Part shown: in pieces, positions 39,373-47,759 of the stretch
Layout of the letters: each line of letters opens with the position of its first letter
Position numbering within the stretch: position 1 is the stretch's first letter
Assembly: GCF_002858935.1 (NCBI RefSeq)
Contig: NZ_PJRT01000029.1
Coordinates: 62,001-126,000, forward strand
Reading direction: 5' to 3'
Length of the DNA: 64,000 nt
Source of the DNA: Pantoea endophytica
Lineage (GTDB): Bacteria > Pseudomonadota > Gammaproteobacteria > Enterobacterales > Enterobacteriaceae
Program-made: the position numbers and the translations under genes
Notes under the pieces: model-generated
The model's input: the letters and a program-made list of their open reading frames with translations, nothing else
Told to the model about the DNA's origin: nothing
The model's database searches: none

Positions 39373-40890
39373 ATGTGCGGTATTGTTGGTATCACCGGTT
39401 TCATGCCAGTAAACCAGTCAATCTATGACGCGTTAACGGTGCTTCAGCACCGCGGGCAGGATGCCGCCGGCATTTGTACCATCGATGCTATTAACTGCTT
39501 CCGTTTGCGTAAAGCCAACGGCCTGGTCAGCGATGTGTTCGAAGCGCGCCATATGCAGCGTCTGCAGGGCAACATCGGGATTGGTCATGTGCGCTACCCA
39601 ACGGCAGGCAGCTCCAGCGCCTCTGAAGCGCAACCTTTCTACGTGAACTCTCCTTACGGCATCACGTTGGCGCATAACGGCAACCTGACCAACGCCCACG
39701 AACTGCGTAAACAGCTGTTCGAAACGGGTCGCCGTCACGTTAATACCACCTCAGATTCCGAAATCCTGCTGAATATCTTCGCGCAGGAGCTGGACCGTTT
39801 TCAGCACTATCCGCTGGAAGCTGACAACATTTTTGCTGCGGTGGCGGCTGTGCATCAGCAGGTGCGCGGCGCTTACGCAGTGGTTTCAATGATTATCGGA
39901 CACGGGATGGTCGCCTTCCGCGATCCCAACGGTATTCGTCCGCTGGTGCTGGGCAAGCGCGTTATCGCCGATGGCCGCACCGAATACATGGTGGCGTCAG
40001 AGAGCGTCGCGCTGGATACGCTGGGCTTCGAGTTCATCCGTGACGTAGCGCCTGGCGAAGCCGTGTACATCACCGAGCAGGGCCAGCTCTCTACGCGTCA
40101 ATGCGCTGAGAACCCGAAAACCAATCCGTGCCTGTTTGAATACGTCTACTTTGCGCGCCCGGACTCGTTCCTCGACAAAATCTCGGTGTACAGCGCACGC
40201 GTGCGTATGGGCACCAAGTTGGGTAACAAAATTGCCCGCGAGTGGGAAGATCTGGATATCGATGTGGTGATTCCGATTCCGGAAACCTCAACCGATATCG
40301 CGCTGGAAATCGCACGTATCCTCGACAAGCCATATCGTCAGGGCTTCGTGAAGAACCGCTACGTTGGCCGTACCTTTATCATGCCCGGCCAGCAGCAGCG
40401 CCGCAGCGCCGTTCGCCGCAAGCTGAACGCCAACCGTGCTGAGTTCCGTGATAAGAATGTGTTGCTGGTGGATGACTCCATCGTACGCGGCACCACATCC
40501 GAGCAGATCATTGAGATGGCACGTGAAGCGGGCGCGAAAAAAGTCTATCTCGCCTCGGCGGCACCGGAAATCCGTTTCCCGAACGTCTATGGCATTGATA
40601 TGCCGAGCGCTACCGAACTGATTGCGCATGGCCGTGAAGTGAATGAGATCTGCCAGCTGATTAAAGCGGATGCGTTGATTTTCCAGGATCTCAACGACCT
40701 GATTGAAGCGGTGCGTGAAGAGAACCCGGATATCGCCAACTTTGAGTGCTCGGTATTCAACGGCATCTACGTCACCAAAGATGTCGATCAACAGTACCTT
40801 GAGTATCTGCAGTCGCTGCGTAATGACGATTCCAAAGCCATCGCGCGTCAGACAGAAGTGGAAGGTCTGGAGCTGCACAACGAAGGCTAA
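39373..40890 (+). CDS. purF: amidophosphoribosyltransferase PurF
   Basis: The 505-residue enzyme makes 5-phosphoribosylamine, the first committed step of purine synthesis. After removal of Met1, Cys2 (MCGIVGI) is the glutaminase nucleophile. The phosphoribosyltransferase PRPP loop is [17 protein letters not shown]. Length matches E. coli. Co-transcribed with cvpA (36-bp gap). Confidence 0.97.
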   Translation: MCGIVGITGFMPVNQSIYDALTVLQHRGQDAAGICTIDAINCFRLRKANGLVSDVFEARHMQRLQGNIGIGHVRYPTAGSSSASEAQPFYVNSPYGITLAHNGNLTNAHELRKQLFETGRRHVNTTSDSEILLNIFAQELDRFQHYPLEADNIFAAVAAVHQQVRGAYAVVSMIIGHGMVAFRDPNGIRPLVLGKRVIADGRTEYMVASESVALDTLGFEFIRDVAPGEAVYITEQGQLSTRQCAENPKTNPCLFEYVYFARPDSFLDKISVYSARVRMGTKLGNKIAREWEDLDIDVVIPIPETSTDIALEIARILDKPYRQGFVKNRYVGRTFIMPGQQQRRSAVRRKLNANRAEFRDKNVLLVDDSIVRGTTSEQIIEMAREAGAKKVYLASAAPEIRFPNVYGIDMPSATELIAHGREVNEICQLIKADALIFQDLNDLIEAVREENPDIANFECSVFNGIYVTKDVDQQYLEYLQSLRNDDSKAIARQTEVEGLELHNEG

Positions 40891-40915
40891 GCCAGAGGTT
40901 ATGGCAGAGTAAAAG

Positions 40916-40956
40916 CAGGGCGGGCGCAATCCCGCCCTGTTTGTTTTTGTATTTTT
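40916..40956 (+). terminator. purF terminator
   Basis: The 9-bp stem CAGGGCGGG / CCCGCCCTG with loop CGCAAT is followed by TTTGTTTTTGTATTTTTG. Confidence 0.92.
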
Positions 40957-41006
40957 GTTCAGTGAGCCGCTATCATTGCCGCAATCTGAACCTGCAAGGC
41001 TGAATT

Positions 41007-41576
41007 ATGAAACGACTGATCATTGGTATTTCCGGCGCCAGCGGCGCGATCTACGGCGTGCGCATGTTGCAAGTGCTGCAACCGCTGGCGGAGGTGGAAA
41101 CCCATTTGGTGATCAGCCCCGCCGCGCGGCAAACGCTGGCGCTGGAGACCGATTTCAGCCTGCGCGAGGTGCAGGCGATGGCCGATGTGGTGCATGATGT
41201 GCGCGACATCGCCGCCAGCATCTCATCCGGATCCTACAAAACTCTCGGCATGGCGATCGCGCCGTGCTCGATGAAAACCCTGTCGGGGATTGTGCACAGC
41301 TACAGCGATAGCCTGCTAACCCGCGCGGCGGATGTGGTGCTAAAAGAGCAGCGTAAGCTGGTGCTGTGCGTACGCGAAACGCCGCTGCATTTGGGACATC
41401 TGCGCATGATGACCACCGCCGCAGAGCTGGGTGCGCTGATCATGCCGCCGGTGCCAGCGTTCTATCATCGTCCGCAATCGATCGGCGATTTAGTCGATCA
41501 AACGGTGAATCGTGTGCTCGATCAGTTCGATATTGAGCTGCCAGAAGATCTTTTCACTCGCTGGAGTGGCGCATAA
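41007..41576 (+). CDS. ubiX: flavin prenyltransferase UbiX
   Basis: The 189-residue flavoprotein makes prenylated FMN for the UbiD decarboxylase in ubiquinone synthesis. Family blocks are GISGASGAIYGVRML at the N-terminus, MAIAPCSMKTLSGI, and CVRETPLHLGHLRMM. E. coli UbiX is 189 residues. Purine terminator before it, so it has its own promoter in the 50-bp gap or is read at low level from purF. Confidence 0.95.
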   Translation: MKRLIIGISGASGAIYGVRMLQVLQPLAEVETHLVISPAARQTLALETDFSLREVQAMADVVHDVRDIAASISSGSYKTLGMAIAPCSMKTLSGIVHSYSDSLLTRAADVVLKEQRKLVLCVRETPLHLGHLRMMTTAAELGALIMPPVPAFYHRPQSIGDLVDQTVNRVLDQFDIELPEDLFTRWSGA

Positions 41577-41587
41577 TGGTGCATTAA

Positions 41588-41604
41588 TGCACTGCACGTG
41601 TGCA
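41588..41604 (+). promoter_or_regulatory. NtrC-type enhancer site
   Basis: TGCACTGCACGTGTGCA fits the NtrC dyad TGCAC-N7-GTGCA. Further TGCAC/GTGCA half-sites occur between 41579 and 41646 (for example TGCACCAAAA at 41638-41647). The cluster lies about 170-200 bp upstream of a sigma-54 promoter, a normal enhancer distance. Confidence 0.6.
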
Positions 41605-41771
41605 AATTCGCGTGTGCGATCACTCTTCGTGCATCTTGTGCACCAAAAGTTAACAATGTCGCTTTTTCTTCCTCACACCGCTGTTATATTTCCCTCACAA
41701 ACTAAGTGCTTGCGCCGCTAACCGGCGCAGTATTTAGCGCGCTTGCGCAGCGTTTAGCCAATTCGCACACC

Positions 41772-41787
41772 TGGCATGAAACGTGCA
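41772..41787 (+). promoter_or_regulatory. sigma-54 promoter of the basic amino acid transport operon
   Basis: TGGCATGAAACGTGCA has GG and GC elements with exactly 10 bp between them and matches the consensus TGGCACG-N4-TTGCW at all but two positions. It is 67 bp before the start codon of the binding protein. In E. coli and Salmonella the argT promoter is likewise NtrC/sigma-54 dependent. Confidence 0.75.
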
Positions 41788-41854
41788 AATCTTACAGCGC
41801 AAACCAACACATCACGCACCACATAACAATAAGCACTTCACTTGAGGGTTACCT

Positions 41855-42637
41855 ATGAAAAAGCGAGTTCTGGCTCTTTCTCTGATGCTGACAATGGTAA
41901 GTAGCGCGAGCGTCTTCGCCGCTGTGCCGCAGTCGCTGCGCATTGGAACTGACCCGACTTATCCGCCATTCGAATCAAAAAACGCGCAAGGTCAGCTGGT
42001 GGGCTTTGATATCGATCTGGCGAACGAAATTTGTAAACGTATCAAGACAAAATGTACTTATGTGGAAAGTGATTTCGATGCGCTGATCCCGTCGCTGAAA
42101 GCGAAGAAGATCGACGCCATCATCTCTTCTCTGTCAATTACCGAAAAGCGTCAGGAAGAGATCAACTTCTCTGAAAAACTGTACGCGGCGAACGCGCGCT
42201 TAGTGGCACCGAAAGGTTCTACGCTGCAACCGACCATTGAATCCCTGAAAGGGAAAAACATCGGTCTGCTGCAGGGCACCACGCAGGAAACCTATGCAAA
42301 AGAGTACTGGCAGCCAAAAGGTGTCACCGTTACGCCTTACGCTAACCAGGATCTGGTGTATCAGGATCTGAATGCCGGTCGTATTGATGCCGCGTTCCAG
42401 GACGAAGTGCAGGCGAGCGAAGGTTTCCTGAAGCAGCCTGTTGGCGCTAAATATGCTTTTGCCGGCCCGGCAGTGAAAGACGACAAGATCTTTGGCGTCG
42501 GTACCGGTATGGGCTTGCGTAAAGATGACGCCGATCTGAAGGCCGCGATCGATAAAGCTTTTGTTGAGATGCGTAAAGACGGCACTTACGACAAGATTGC
42601 TAAGAAGTACTTTGATTTCAACGTGTACGGCGATTAA
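41855..42637 (+). CDS. hisJ: periplasmic histidine / lysine-arginine-ornithine binding protein (HisJ/ArgT type)
   Basis: The 260-residue receptor has a signal peptide (about 1-22, ...VFAA) and the family core [41 protein letters not shown] and [14 protein letters not shown]. It delivers amino acids to HisQMP. E. coli has two receptors here (argT and hisJ); this genome has one, HisJ-like near the N-terminus (TDPTY.PFESKN) but ArgT-like elsewhere ([17 protein letters not shown], terminal NVYGD). I use hisJ as label, with specificity unsettled. Strong ribosome site TTGAGGG. Confidence 0.85.
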   Translation: MKKRVLALSLMLTMVSSASVFAAVPQSLRIGTDPTYPPFESKNAQGQLVGFDIDLANEICKRIKTKCTYVESDFDALIPSLKAKKIDAIISSLSITEKRQEEINFSEKLYAANARLVAPKGSTLQPTIESLKGKNIGLLQGTTQETYAKEYWQPKGVTVTPYANQDLVYQDLNAGRIDAAFQDEVQASEGFLKQPVGAKYAFAGPAVKDDKIFGVGTGMGLRKDDADLKAAIDKAFVEMRKDGTYDKIAKKYFDFNVYGD

Positions 42638-42697
42638 TTATCCTGTTTCCTAATCCTGGTCTGTGAAAGGCAGGAAGGTTGCACATAAGTATTCACT

Positions 42698-42726
42698 CCG
42701 GGCGCTTACCTATGTAAACTGCCCGG
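42698..42726 (+). other. intercistronic hairpin between receptor and hisQ
   Basis: CCGGGC (42698-42703) pairs with GCCCGG (42721-42726) over a 17-base loop, with no T run, in the 194-bp gap. Placed where Salmonella has a REP element between hisJ and hisQ; it may stabilise the receptor mRNA and lower downstream expression. Confidence 0.5.
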
Positions 42727-42831
42727 CTTCATACGCTTGCCGCCATCCATCCTGCGATTCAAATTCCCCGGTTAGGACTGTCCGTCAGTTGGGCAGCGTT
42801 TGTAACTTACCCTCACGACAGGATTGAACCC

Positions 42832-43518
42832 ATGTTGTATGGCTATTCCGAAGTAATCCTCAAGGGCACCCTTGTGACGCTGGAGCTGGCGCTCAGTTCC
42901 GTGTTGCTGGCGGTGGTGCTCGGCTTGATTGGCGCTGGCGCCAAACTTTCCCGCAGTCGCCCGCTGGCGATGTTGTTTGAAGGCTACACCACCTTAATCC
43001 GCGGTGTGCCCGATTTGGTGTTGATGCTGCTGATCTTCTACGGTCTGCAGATCGCCTTGAATACTCTCACTGATGCGCTGGGACTGGCGCAATTTGATAT
43101 CGACCCGATGGTCGCCGGTATCATCACGCTCGGCTTTATCTACGGCGCCTACTTCACTGAAACCTTCCGTGGTGCGTTCCTCGCGGTGCCAAAAGGGCAG
43201 ATCGAAGCGGCAACCGCCTTCGGTTTTACTGGCTCGCAAACCTTCCGTCGCATTCTGTTCCCGGCCATGATGCGCTTTGCGCTGCCGGGCATCGGCAACA
43301 ACTGGCAGGTTATTCTCAAAGCCACGGCGCTGGTTTCGCTGCTGGGGCTGGAAGATGTGGTGAAAGCCACGCAGCTGGCAGGTAAAAGTACCTGGCAGCC
43401 GTTCTACTTCGCCATTGTGGCAGGTGTGATTTATCTGGTGTTTACCACGCTGTCGAATGGCGTGCTGTGGTGGCTTGAACGTCGCTACACGGTGGGTGTG
43501 AAAAGGGCAGAGCTATGA
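42832..43518 (+). CDS. hisQ: basic amino acid ABC transporter permease HisQ
   Basis: The 228-residue polytopic permease has the binding-protein-dependent transport (EAA) loop GQIEAATAFGFTGSQTFRRILFP, which docks on HisP. It forms a heterodimer with HisM. Length equals E. coli HisQ. The stop overlaps the hisM start (ATGA). Confidence 0.95.
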   Translation: MLYGYSEVILKGTLVTLELALSSVLLAVVLGLIGAGAKLSRSRPLAMLFEGYTTLIRGVPDLVLMLLIFYGLQIALNTLTDALGLAQFDIDPMVAGIITLGFIYGAYFTETFRGAFLAVPKGQIEAATAFGFTGSQTFRRILFPAMMRFALPGIGNNWQVILKATALVSLLGLEDVVKATQLAGKSTWQPFYFAIVAGVIYLVFTTLSNGVLWWLERRYTVGVKRAEL

Positions 43519-44231
43519 TTGAGATTATTCAGGAGTATTGGAAACAGCTGCTCTGGACCGATGGTTACCGTTTTACCGGCATCGCGATTACGCTGTGGTT
43601 ATTGATCATCTCGGTGGTGATTGGCGGTTCGCTCGCGGTGCTGCTGGCGATTGCGCGCGTCTCCTCTAACCGCTTTATCTCCACGCCGGTTTGGCTGTTC
43701 ACCTATGTATTTCGCGGTACGCCGCTGTATGTGCAGCTGCTGGTGTTCTACTCCGGCATGTACACGCTGGAAGTGGTGAAGGGCACCGAGCTGCTGAACG
43801 CCTTCTTCCGCAGTGGATTGAACTGTACGCTGCTGGCGTTCACGCTGAACACCTGCGCCTATACCACCGAAATCTTTGCCGGTGCGATTCGTTCGGTGCC
43901 GCACGGTGAAATCGAAGCGGCGCGCGCCTATGGCTTCTCACCGTTTAAATTGTATCGCTGCATCATTCTGCCGTCGGCACTGCGCACCGCGCTGCCGGCG
44001 TACAGCAATGAAGTGATCCTGATGCTGCACTCCACCGCGCTGGCGTTTACCGCGACGGTGCCGGATCTGTTAAAAATCGCGCGCGATATCAACTCGGCCA
44101 CCTATCAGCCGTTTACCGCGTTTGGCATCGCTGCGGTGCTGTATCTGATTATCTCTTACGGGCTGATTAGCTTGTTCCGCAAAGCTGAACAACGCTTCCT
44201 GGCGCACGTAAAACCTTCTTCATCGCATTGA
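43515..44231 (+). CDS. hisM: basic amino acid ABC transporter permease HisM
   Basis: The 238-residue permease has the EAA loop [19 protein letters not shown] and [13 protein letters not shown] near the N-terminal helices. It starts at an ATG overlapping the hisQ stop. Length equals E. coli HisM. Confidence 0.95.
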   Translation: MIEIIQEYWKQLLWTDGYRFTGIAITLWLLIISVVIGGSLAVLLAIARVSSNRFISTPVWLFTYVFRGTPLYVQLLVFYSGMYTLEVVKGTELLNAFFRSGLNCTLLAFTLNTCAYTTEIFAGAIRSVPHGEIEAARAYGFSPFKLYRCIILPSALRTALPAYSNEVILMLHSTALAFTATVPDLLKIARDINSATYQPFTAFGIAAVLYLIISYGLISLFRKAEQRFLAHVKPSSSH

Positions 44232-44239
44232 GTATCACT

Positions 44240-45013
44240 ATGGCTGACAATAAATTAAGCGTTACCGAACTGCACAAACGTTACGGTGAACATGAAGTTC
44301 TGAAAGGCGTATCGCTACAGGCAAATGCCGGCGATGTGATCAGCATTATTGGCTCGTCCGGTTCCGGGAAAAGTACCTTCTTGCGCTGCATTAACTTCCT
44401 TGAGAAACCGAGCGAAGGCACCATTGCGGTCAACAACCAGCAGATCAATCTGGTGCGCGACACCGATGGTCAACTGAAAGTCGCAAACAAAGAGCAGCTG
44501 CGTATGCTGCGCACGCGCCTGACCATGGTGTTTCAGCACTTCAACCTGTGGAGCCACATGACGGTGCTGGACAACGTTACCGAAGCGCCGATTCAGGTGC
44601 TGGGGCTGAGCAAGGCGGAAGCGCGTGAGCGTGCGATCAAGTATCTGGATAAAGTCGGCATTGATGCACGTGCGCGCGCCAAATATCCGGTGCACCTTTC
44701 CGGTGGTCAGCAGCAGCGCGTGTCGATTGCGCGGGCGTTGGCGATGGAGCCCGAAGTGTTGCTGTTTGACGAACCCACTTCTGCGCTCGATCCAGAACTG
44801 GTCGGCGAAGTGCTGCGCATTATGCAGAAACTGGCGGAAGAGGGCAAAACCATGGTGGTGGTGACGCATGAGATGGAGTTTGCTCGTCACGTCTCTAATC
44901 ATGTGATCTTCCTGCATCAGGGCAAAATTGAAGAGCAGGGCACGCCGGATGAGCTGTTCGGCAATCCAAAAAGCCCACGTTTGCAGCAGTTTTTGAAGGG
45001 ATCGTTGAAGTAG
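44240..45013 (+). CDS. hisP: basic amino acid ABC transporter ATPase HisP
   Basis: The 257-residue ATPase has Walker [11 protein letters not shown]-loop MVFQHFNLW, signature LSGGQQQRV, Walker B VLLFDEP and the switch His in VVVTHE. The ATG at 44240 gives the E. coli length of 257; the frame also opens upstream at a TTG overlapping hisM. The 3' end meets a repeat element 5 bp after the stop. Confidence 0.96.
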   Translation: MADNKLSVTELHKRYGEHEVLKGVSLQANAGDVISIIGSSGSGKSTFLRCINFLEKPSEGTIAVNNQQINLVRDTDGQLKVANKEQLRMLRTRLTMVFQHFNLWSHMTVLDNVTEAPIQVLGLSKAEARERAIKYLDKVGIDARARAKYPVHLSGGQQQRVSIARALAMEPEVLLFDEPTSALDPELVGEVLRIMQKLAEEGKTMVVVTHEMEFARHVSNHVIFLHQGKIEEQGTPDELFGNPKSPRLQQFLKGSLK

Positions 45014-45017
45014 TTTT

Positions 45018-45208
45018 GTGCCCGCTGTCCCCCATCCTGGCCAGTGCTCGCTGTCCCCCATCCTGGCCAGCGCTCGCTGTCCCCCTCCTCGGTCCTCCCC
45101 CATAAATGGGGGAGGAAGATGCTGCAGTATGTGGGTGTTGAAGTGGCATTTGGCAGCGTCTCCTTCCCCCGCGGGCGGGGGAAGGCCGGGATGGGGGACA
45201 GCGAGCAC
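45018..45208. repeat. composite palindromic repeat element filling the hisP-dalR gap
   Basis: 45044-45068 and 45184-45208 are 25-bp inverted repeats with one mismatch (left arm starts GTGCTCGCTGTCCCCC). A further direct copy of the left arm lies at 45018-45042 and a partial third at 45070-45085, giving a 26-bp period. Inside are two near-perfect 11-bp hairpins: 45093-45116 (TCCTCCCCCAT / ATGGGGGAGGA, loop AA) and 45162-45185 (CCTTCCCCCGC / GCGGGGGAAGG, loop GG). It is not ERIC, REP or an insertion sequence that I recognise, and no protein is encoded. It could act as a bidirectional terminator between the converging genes. Confidence 0.75.
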
Positions 45209-45211
45209 CCT

Positions 45212-46159
45212 CTACCCCCGCAACAACTTCAGCGCCGTATCCTCATCGGTCACCAGACCTGACACCCAGCCGCCCTGCAACGCCGCGCGAATCGCCGGAT
45301 ATTTACGCTCGCTGCCGGCAAAGCCAATAATCTGGCGTTGCGTCTGGCTCTCCAGCAACACGCTGGTGAGCAGTTCATCGGTTTCACCCCACACGCGTTC
45401 ACCTTGCTGATTGAAAAAGTGCCCGAGCATTTCGCCCACCACGCCGCGCGCGTTGAGCGCAGCAACTTGCGCATCGGTGATAAAGCCTTCGGCATGCAGC
45501 GGGCAGCCGGGCTGCACTTCGCCGATGCCAACGAAGGCCACATTCGCCTGCAAGGCGCGTAACGTCACGCGCTGATAAACCTGATGCTGAATCCACATCT
45601 CTTTATCTTCGGGCGTATCCGCATACAGCGGCGCAGGAATGAAGAAATACTTGCCCTGCATCTTCTCCGCCATCTTCAGCGGCACGTCGTAGCGCGTACC
45701 CGAGTCGTCCCGCGCAATCGCACCAATCATCGAAACGCACTGATGCTGCGGTCGTTCAACCCAGGGAAGTGCATCAATCATCGAGCGCAGCGTCTTACCG
45801 GAACCAATGCCAAATACCTGCGGCTGCTCCTCGCTGATGTATTGCGCCATCACCGCCGCGCCTTCCACTGCCAGCATCTGCTGAATAGCGTCATCATCCA
45901 GATTGGCGGATGGCACCACACGGCACAGTTGCAGGCCAAATTTATCCTGAACGTCGCGCGCCAGATGCAAGCAATGGGTAACCGGATGATCAATCTTTAC
46001 GCTCACCATGCCCATTTCACGCGCGCTGGAGACCAATCGCTGCGCCACCTGACGTGACAATCCTAACGCGCGTGCAATCTCTTGCTGCGTCACGCCCGCC
46101 ACGTAATACATCCAGGCCGCACGTGCTGCCAGTTCTTGTTTTTTCTCTTCTCTGCTCAT
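45212..46159 (-). CDS. dalR: SorC-family transcriptional regulator of the D-arabinitol operon
   Basis: The 315-residue protein has an N-terminal helix-turn-helix (about 22-45: VTQQEIARALGLSRQVAQRLV) and the SorC/DeoR-type sugar-phosphate binding domain (VFGIGSGKTLRSMIDALPW; VAFVGIGEVQPGCPL). SorC proteins respond to phosphorylated sugars or polyols. Its divergence from dalD-dalK-dalT indicates it is DalR; in Klebsiella the dal regulator is a repressor relieved by D-arabinitol. The symbol is given from context. Confidence 0.85.
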   Translation of the reverse strand: MSREEKKQELAARAAWMYYVAGVTQQEIARALGLSRQVAQRLVSSAREMGMVSVKIDHPVTHCLHLARDVQDKFGLQLCRVVPSANLDDDAIQQMLAVEGAAVMAQYISEEQPQVFGIGSGKTLRSMIDALPWVERPQHQCVSMIGAIARDDSGTRYDVPLKMAEKMQGKYFFIPAPLYADTPEDKEMWIQHQVYQRVTLRALQANVAFVGIGEVQPGCPLHAEGFITDAQVAALNARGVVGEMLGHFFNQQGERVWGETDELLTSVLLESQTQRQIIGFAGSERKYPAIRAALQGGWVSGLVTDEDTALKLLRG

Positions 46160-46221
46160 CGCGCTGTTCCGTCAAAACCGGTGCGCCATGTTAACGCGAG
46201 ATGCCGATGAAGTGTTAACTG

Positions 46222-46337
46222 AGCAAAAGCCCTAAAAAAGAGCAAAAGTATTAATTGTGATTGAGCTCGCAGAACAAGGCTGCTCGCTCGCACTATGCTA
46301 CGCCTCATCGGGCAAATGCCCTTAATCGTGGCAAATG
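46222..46337. promoter_or_regulatory. dal control region: paired RGCAAAWG motifs, CRP-like site and -10 box
   Basis: AGCAAAAG occurs at 46222-46229 and 46241-46248, and GGCAAATG at 46311-46318 and 46330-46337; within both pairs the spacing is 19 bp. Between the pairs TGTGATTGAGCTCGCA (46256-46271) matches the CRP consensus at 9 of 10 bases. TATGCT at 46294-46299 is a possible -10, placing transcription start near 46306, about 42 bp from the CRP site centre (class II position). The downstream pair would lie just after the start, fitting repression by the SorC regulator. All site assignments are by eye. Confidence 0.5.
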
Positions 46338-46354
46338 TTTATTTTGAGGCGACT

Positions 46355-47749
46355 ATGACCAATCAATCAGTGTGGATGCATATCGGCGCAGGATCTTTTC
46401 ACCGCGCTCATCAGGCGTGGTATCTGCATAAACTACGCGAGCAGGGCGATGACAGCTGGAGCATTGCCCTCGGCAATATCCGCAATGATGCCGCGCCGTT
46501 GCTAAAGCAACTCGCTGCGCAAGAGGGCGAATATGTGCTGGAAACCGTTACACCCGATGGCGAACGCGCCTACGAAACCATCACGTCACTGCGCAAAATC
46601 CTGCCGTGGGATAGCGACATCAGCGCGCTGGTGGAGCAGGGAGCGAAAAGTGAAACCCGCGTGATAGGTTTTACCGTCACCGAAGCCGGTTACTATTTGA
46701 CACCGGAATTCGAACTGGACCTGACGCAGCCGGATGTGCAGGCCGATGTGAAAGGCGACATCCGCACGATTTATGGCGCGCTGGCACGCATCCTCACGCA
46801 GCGCGTGGCCAACGGTGGCGCGCCCGTTACGCTGCTCAACTGCGATAACCTGCGCCACAACGGCGAACGTTTCCGTCACGGCTTCCTCGCGTTTCTTACC
46901 GCCAAAGGTGACAACGCCTTAGCGAATTGGGTGCGCGACAATACCACCTCGCCCAACACCATGGTGGATCGCATTACGCCGCGTCCGACGCCAGATGTGG
47001 CTGAGCGTGTTAAAGCCGCTACGGGTAAAGAGGATGGTGCATCGGTGATGGCCGAATCCTTTATTCAATGGGTGATTGAAGATGACTTTATTGCCGGTCG
47101 GCCGGCGCTGGAGAAGGTTGGCGTTGAGCTGGTGGAATCGGTATTGCCGTGGGAAGAGGCGAAAATCCGCATCCTTAACGCCACGCATGCGGCGATTGCC
47201 TGGGCAGGCACGTTGATTGGCCTCAATTACATTGATGACAGCACGCGTCAGCCAGCGATTTACCAACTGGCCTATGACTACGTGACCCAGGATGTGATGC
47301 CATCGCTGTCGCCGAGCCCGCTGGATTTAGCCGATTATCGCGATGTGGTACTGGCGCGTTTTAGCAATCCCTACATTAAAGACACCAATCAACGTGTTGG
47401 CGCGGACGGTTTGTCGAAAATCCCCGGCATGGTGACGCCAACACTGCGCGAATGCTATCAGCGTGGCGCAGAACCGGCGGCCACCGCCGTGCTGCCTGCA
47501 CTGTTCTTCCTGTTCCTGCAGCGCTGGGCCAGTGATGATTTGCCTTACACCTATCAGGATGGCGTGCTGCAAGCCGATGCGCTGCGCCAGCAGTTTAGCC
47601 GCTCCGATGCACTAAACGCTTTCCTCAGCGATAGCGCGCTATTTGGCGAACTGGCACAGGACAAGACGTTTCATGCGCTGGTGACGCGCAGCGTGGCGGA
47701 TCTGCAACTGTGGCTGAAACAGCCAGAACGCATGCTGGCTGCGGTGTAA
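46355..47749 (+). CDS. dalD: D-arabinitol 4-dehydrogenase
   Basis: The 464-residue NAD-dependent polyol dehydrogenase of the long-chain mannitol dehydrogenase family oxidises D-arabinitol to D-xylulose. The N-terminal [20 protein letters not shown] and the catalytic region [19 protein letters not shown] are family signatures. The ATG at 46355 has GAGGC upstream; the frame is open to 46295 through the control region. It is the first gene of a three-gene operon absent from the E. coli K-12 locus. Confidence 0.9.
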   Translation: MTNQSVWMHIGAGSFHRAHQAWYLHKLREQGDDSWSIALGNIRNDAAPLLKQLAAQEGEYVLETVTPDGERAYETITSLRKILPWDSDISALVEQGAKSETRVIGFTVTEAGYYLTPEFELDLTQPDVQADVKGDIRTIYGALARILTQRVANGGAPVTLLNCDNLRHNGERFRHGFLAFLTAKGDNALANWVRDNTTSPNTMVDRITPRPTPDVAERVKAATGKEDGASVMAESFIQWVIEDDFIAGRPALEKVGVELVESVLPWEEAKIRILNATHAAIAWAGTLIGLNYIDDSTRQPAIYQLAYDYVTQDVMPSLSPSPLDLADYRDVVLARFSNPYIKDTNQRVGADGLSKIPGMVTPTLRECYQRGAEPAATAVLPALFFLFLQRWASDDLPYTYQDGVLQADALRQQFSRSDALNAFLSDSALFGELAQDKTFHALVTRSVADLQLWLKQPERMLAAV

Positions 47750-47759
47750 GGAGCGCGTT

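Noticed and set aside
42698..42726. Rho-independent terminator between the receptor gene and hisQ
   Set aside because: The GC stem has no T run and a 17-base loop; it is listed as an intercistronic hairpin only.
44315..45208. Open frame of 297 codons on the minus strand across hisP and the repeat
   Set aside because: It is antisense to the well-supported hisP and reads through the repeat element; the translation shows no family features and hisP codon bias explains the open frame.
45018..45208. Insertion sequence or transposase remnant
   Set aside because: No coding potential for a transposase and the element is only 165-191 bp; kept as a non-coding repeat.
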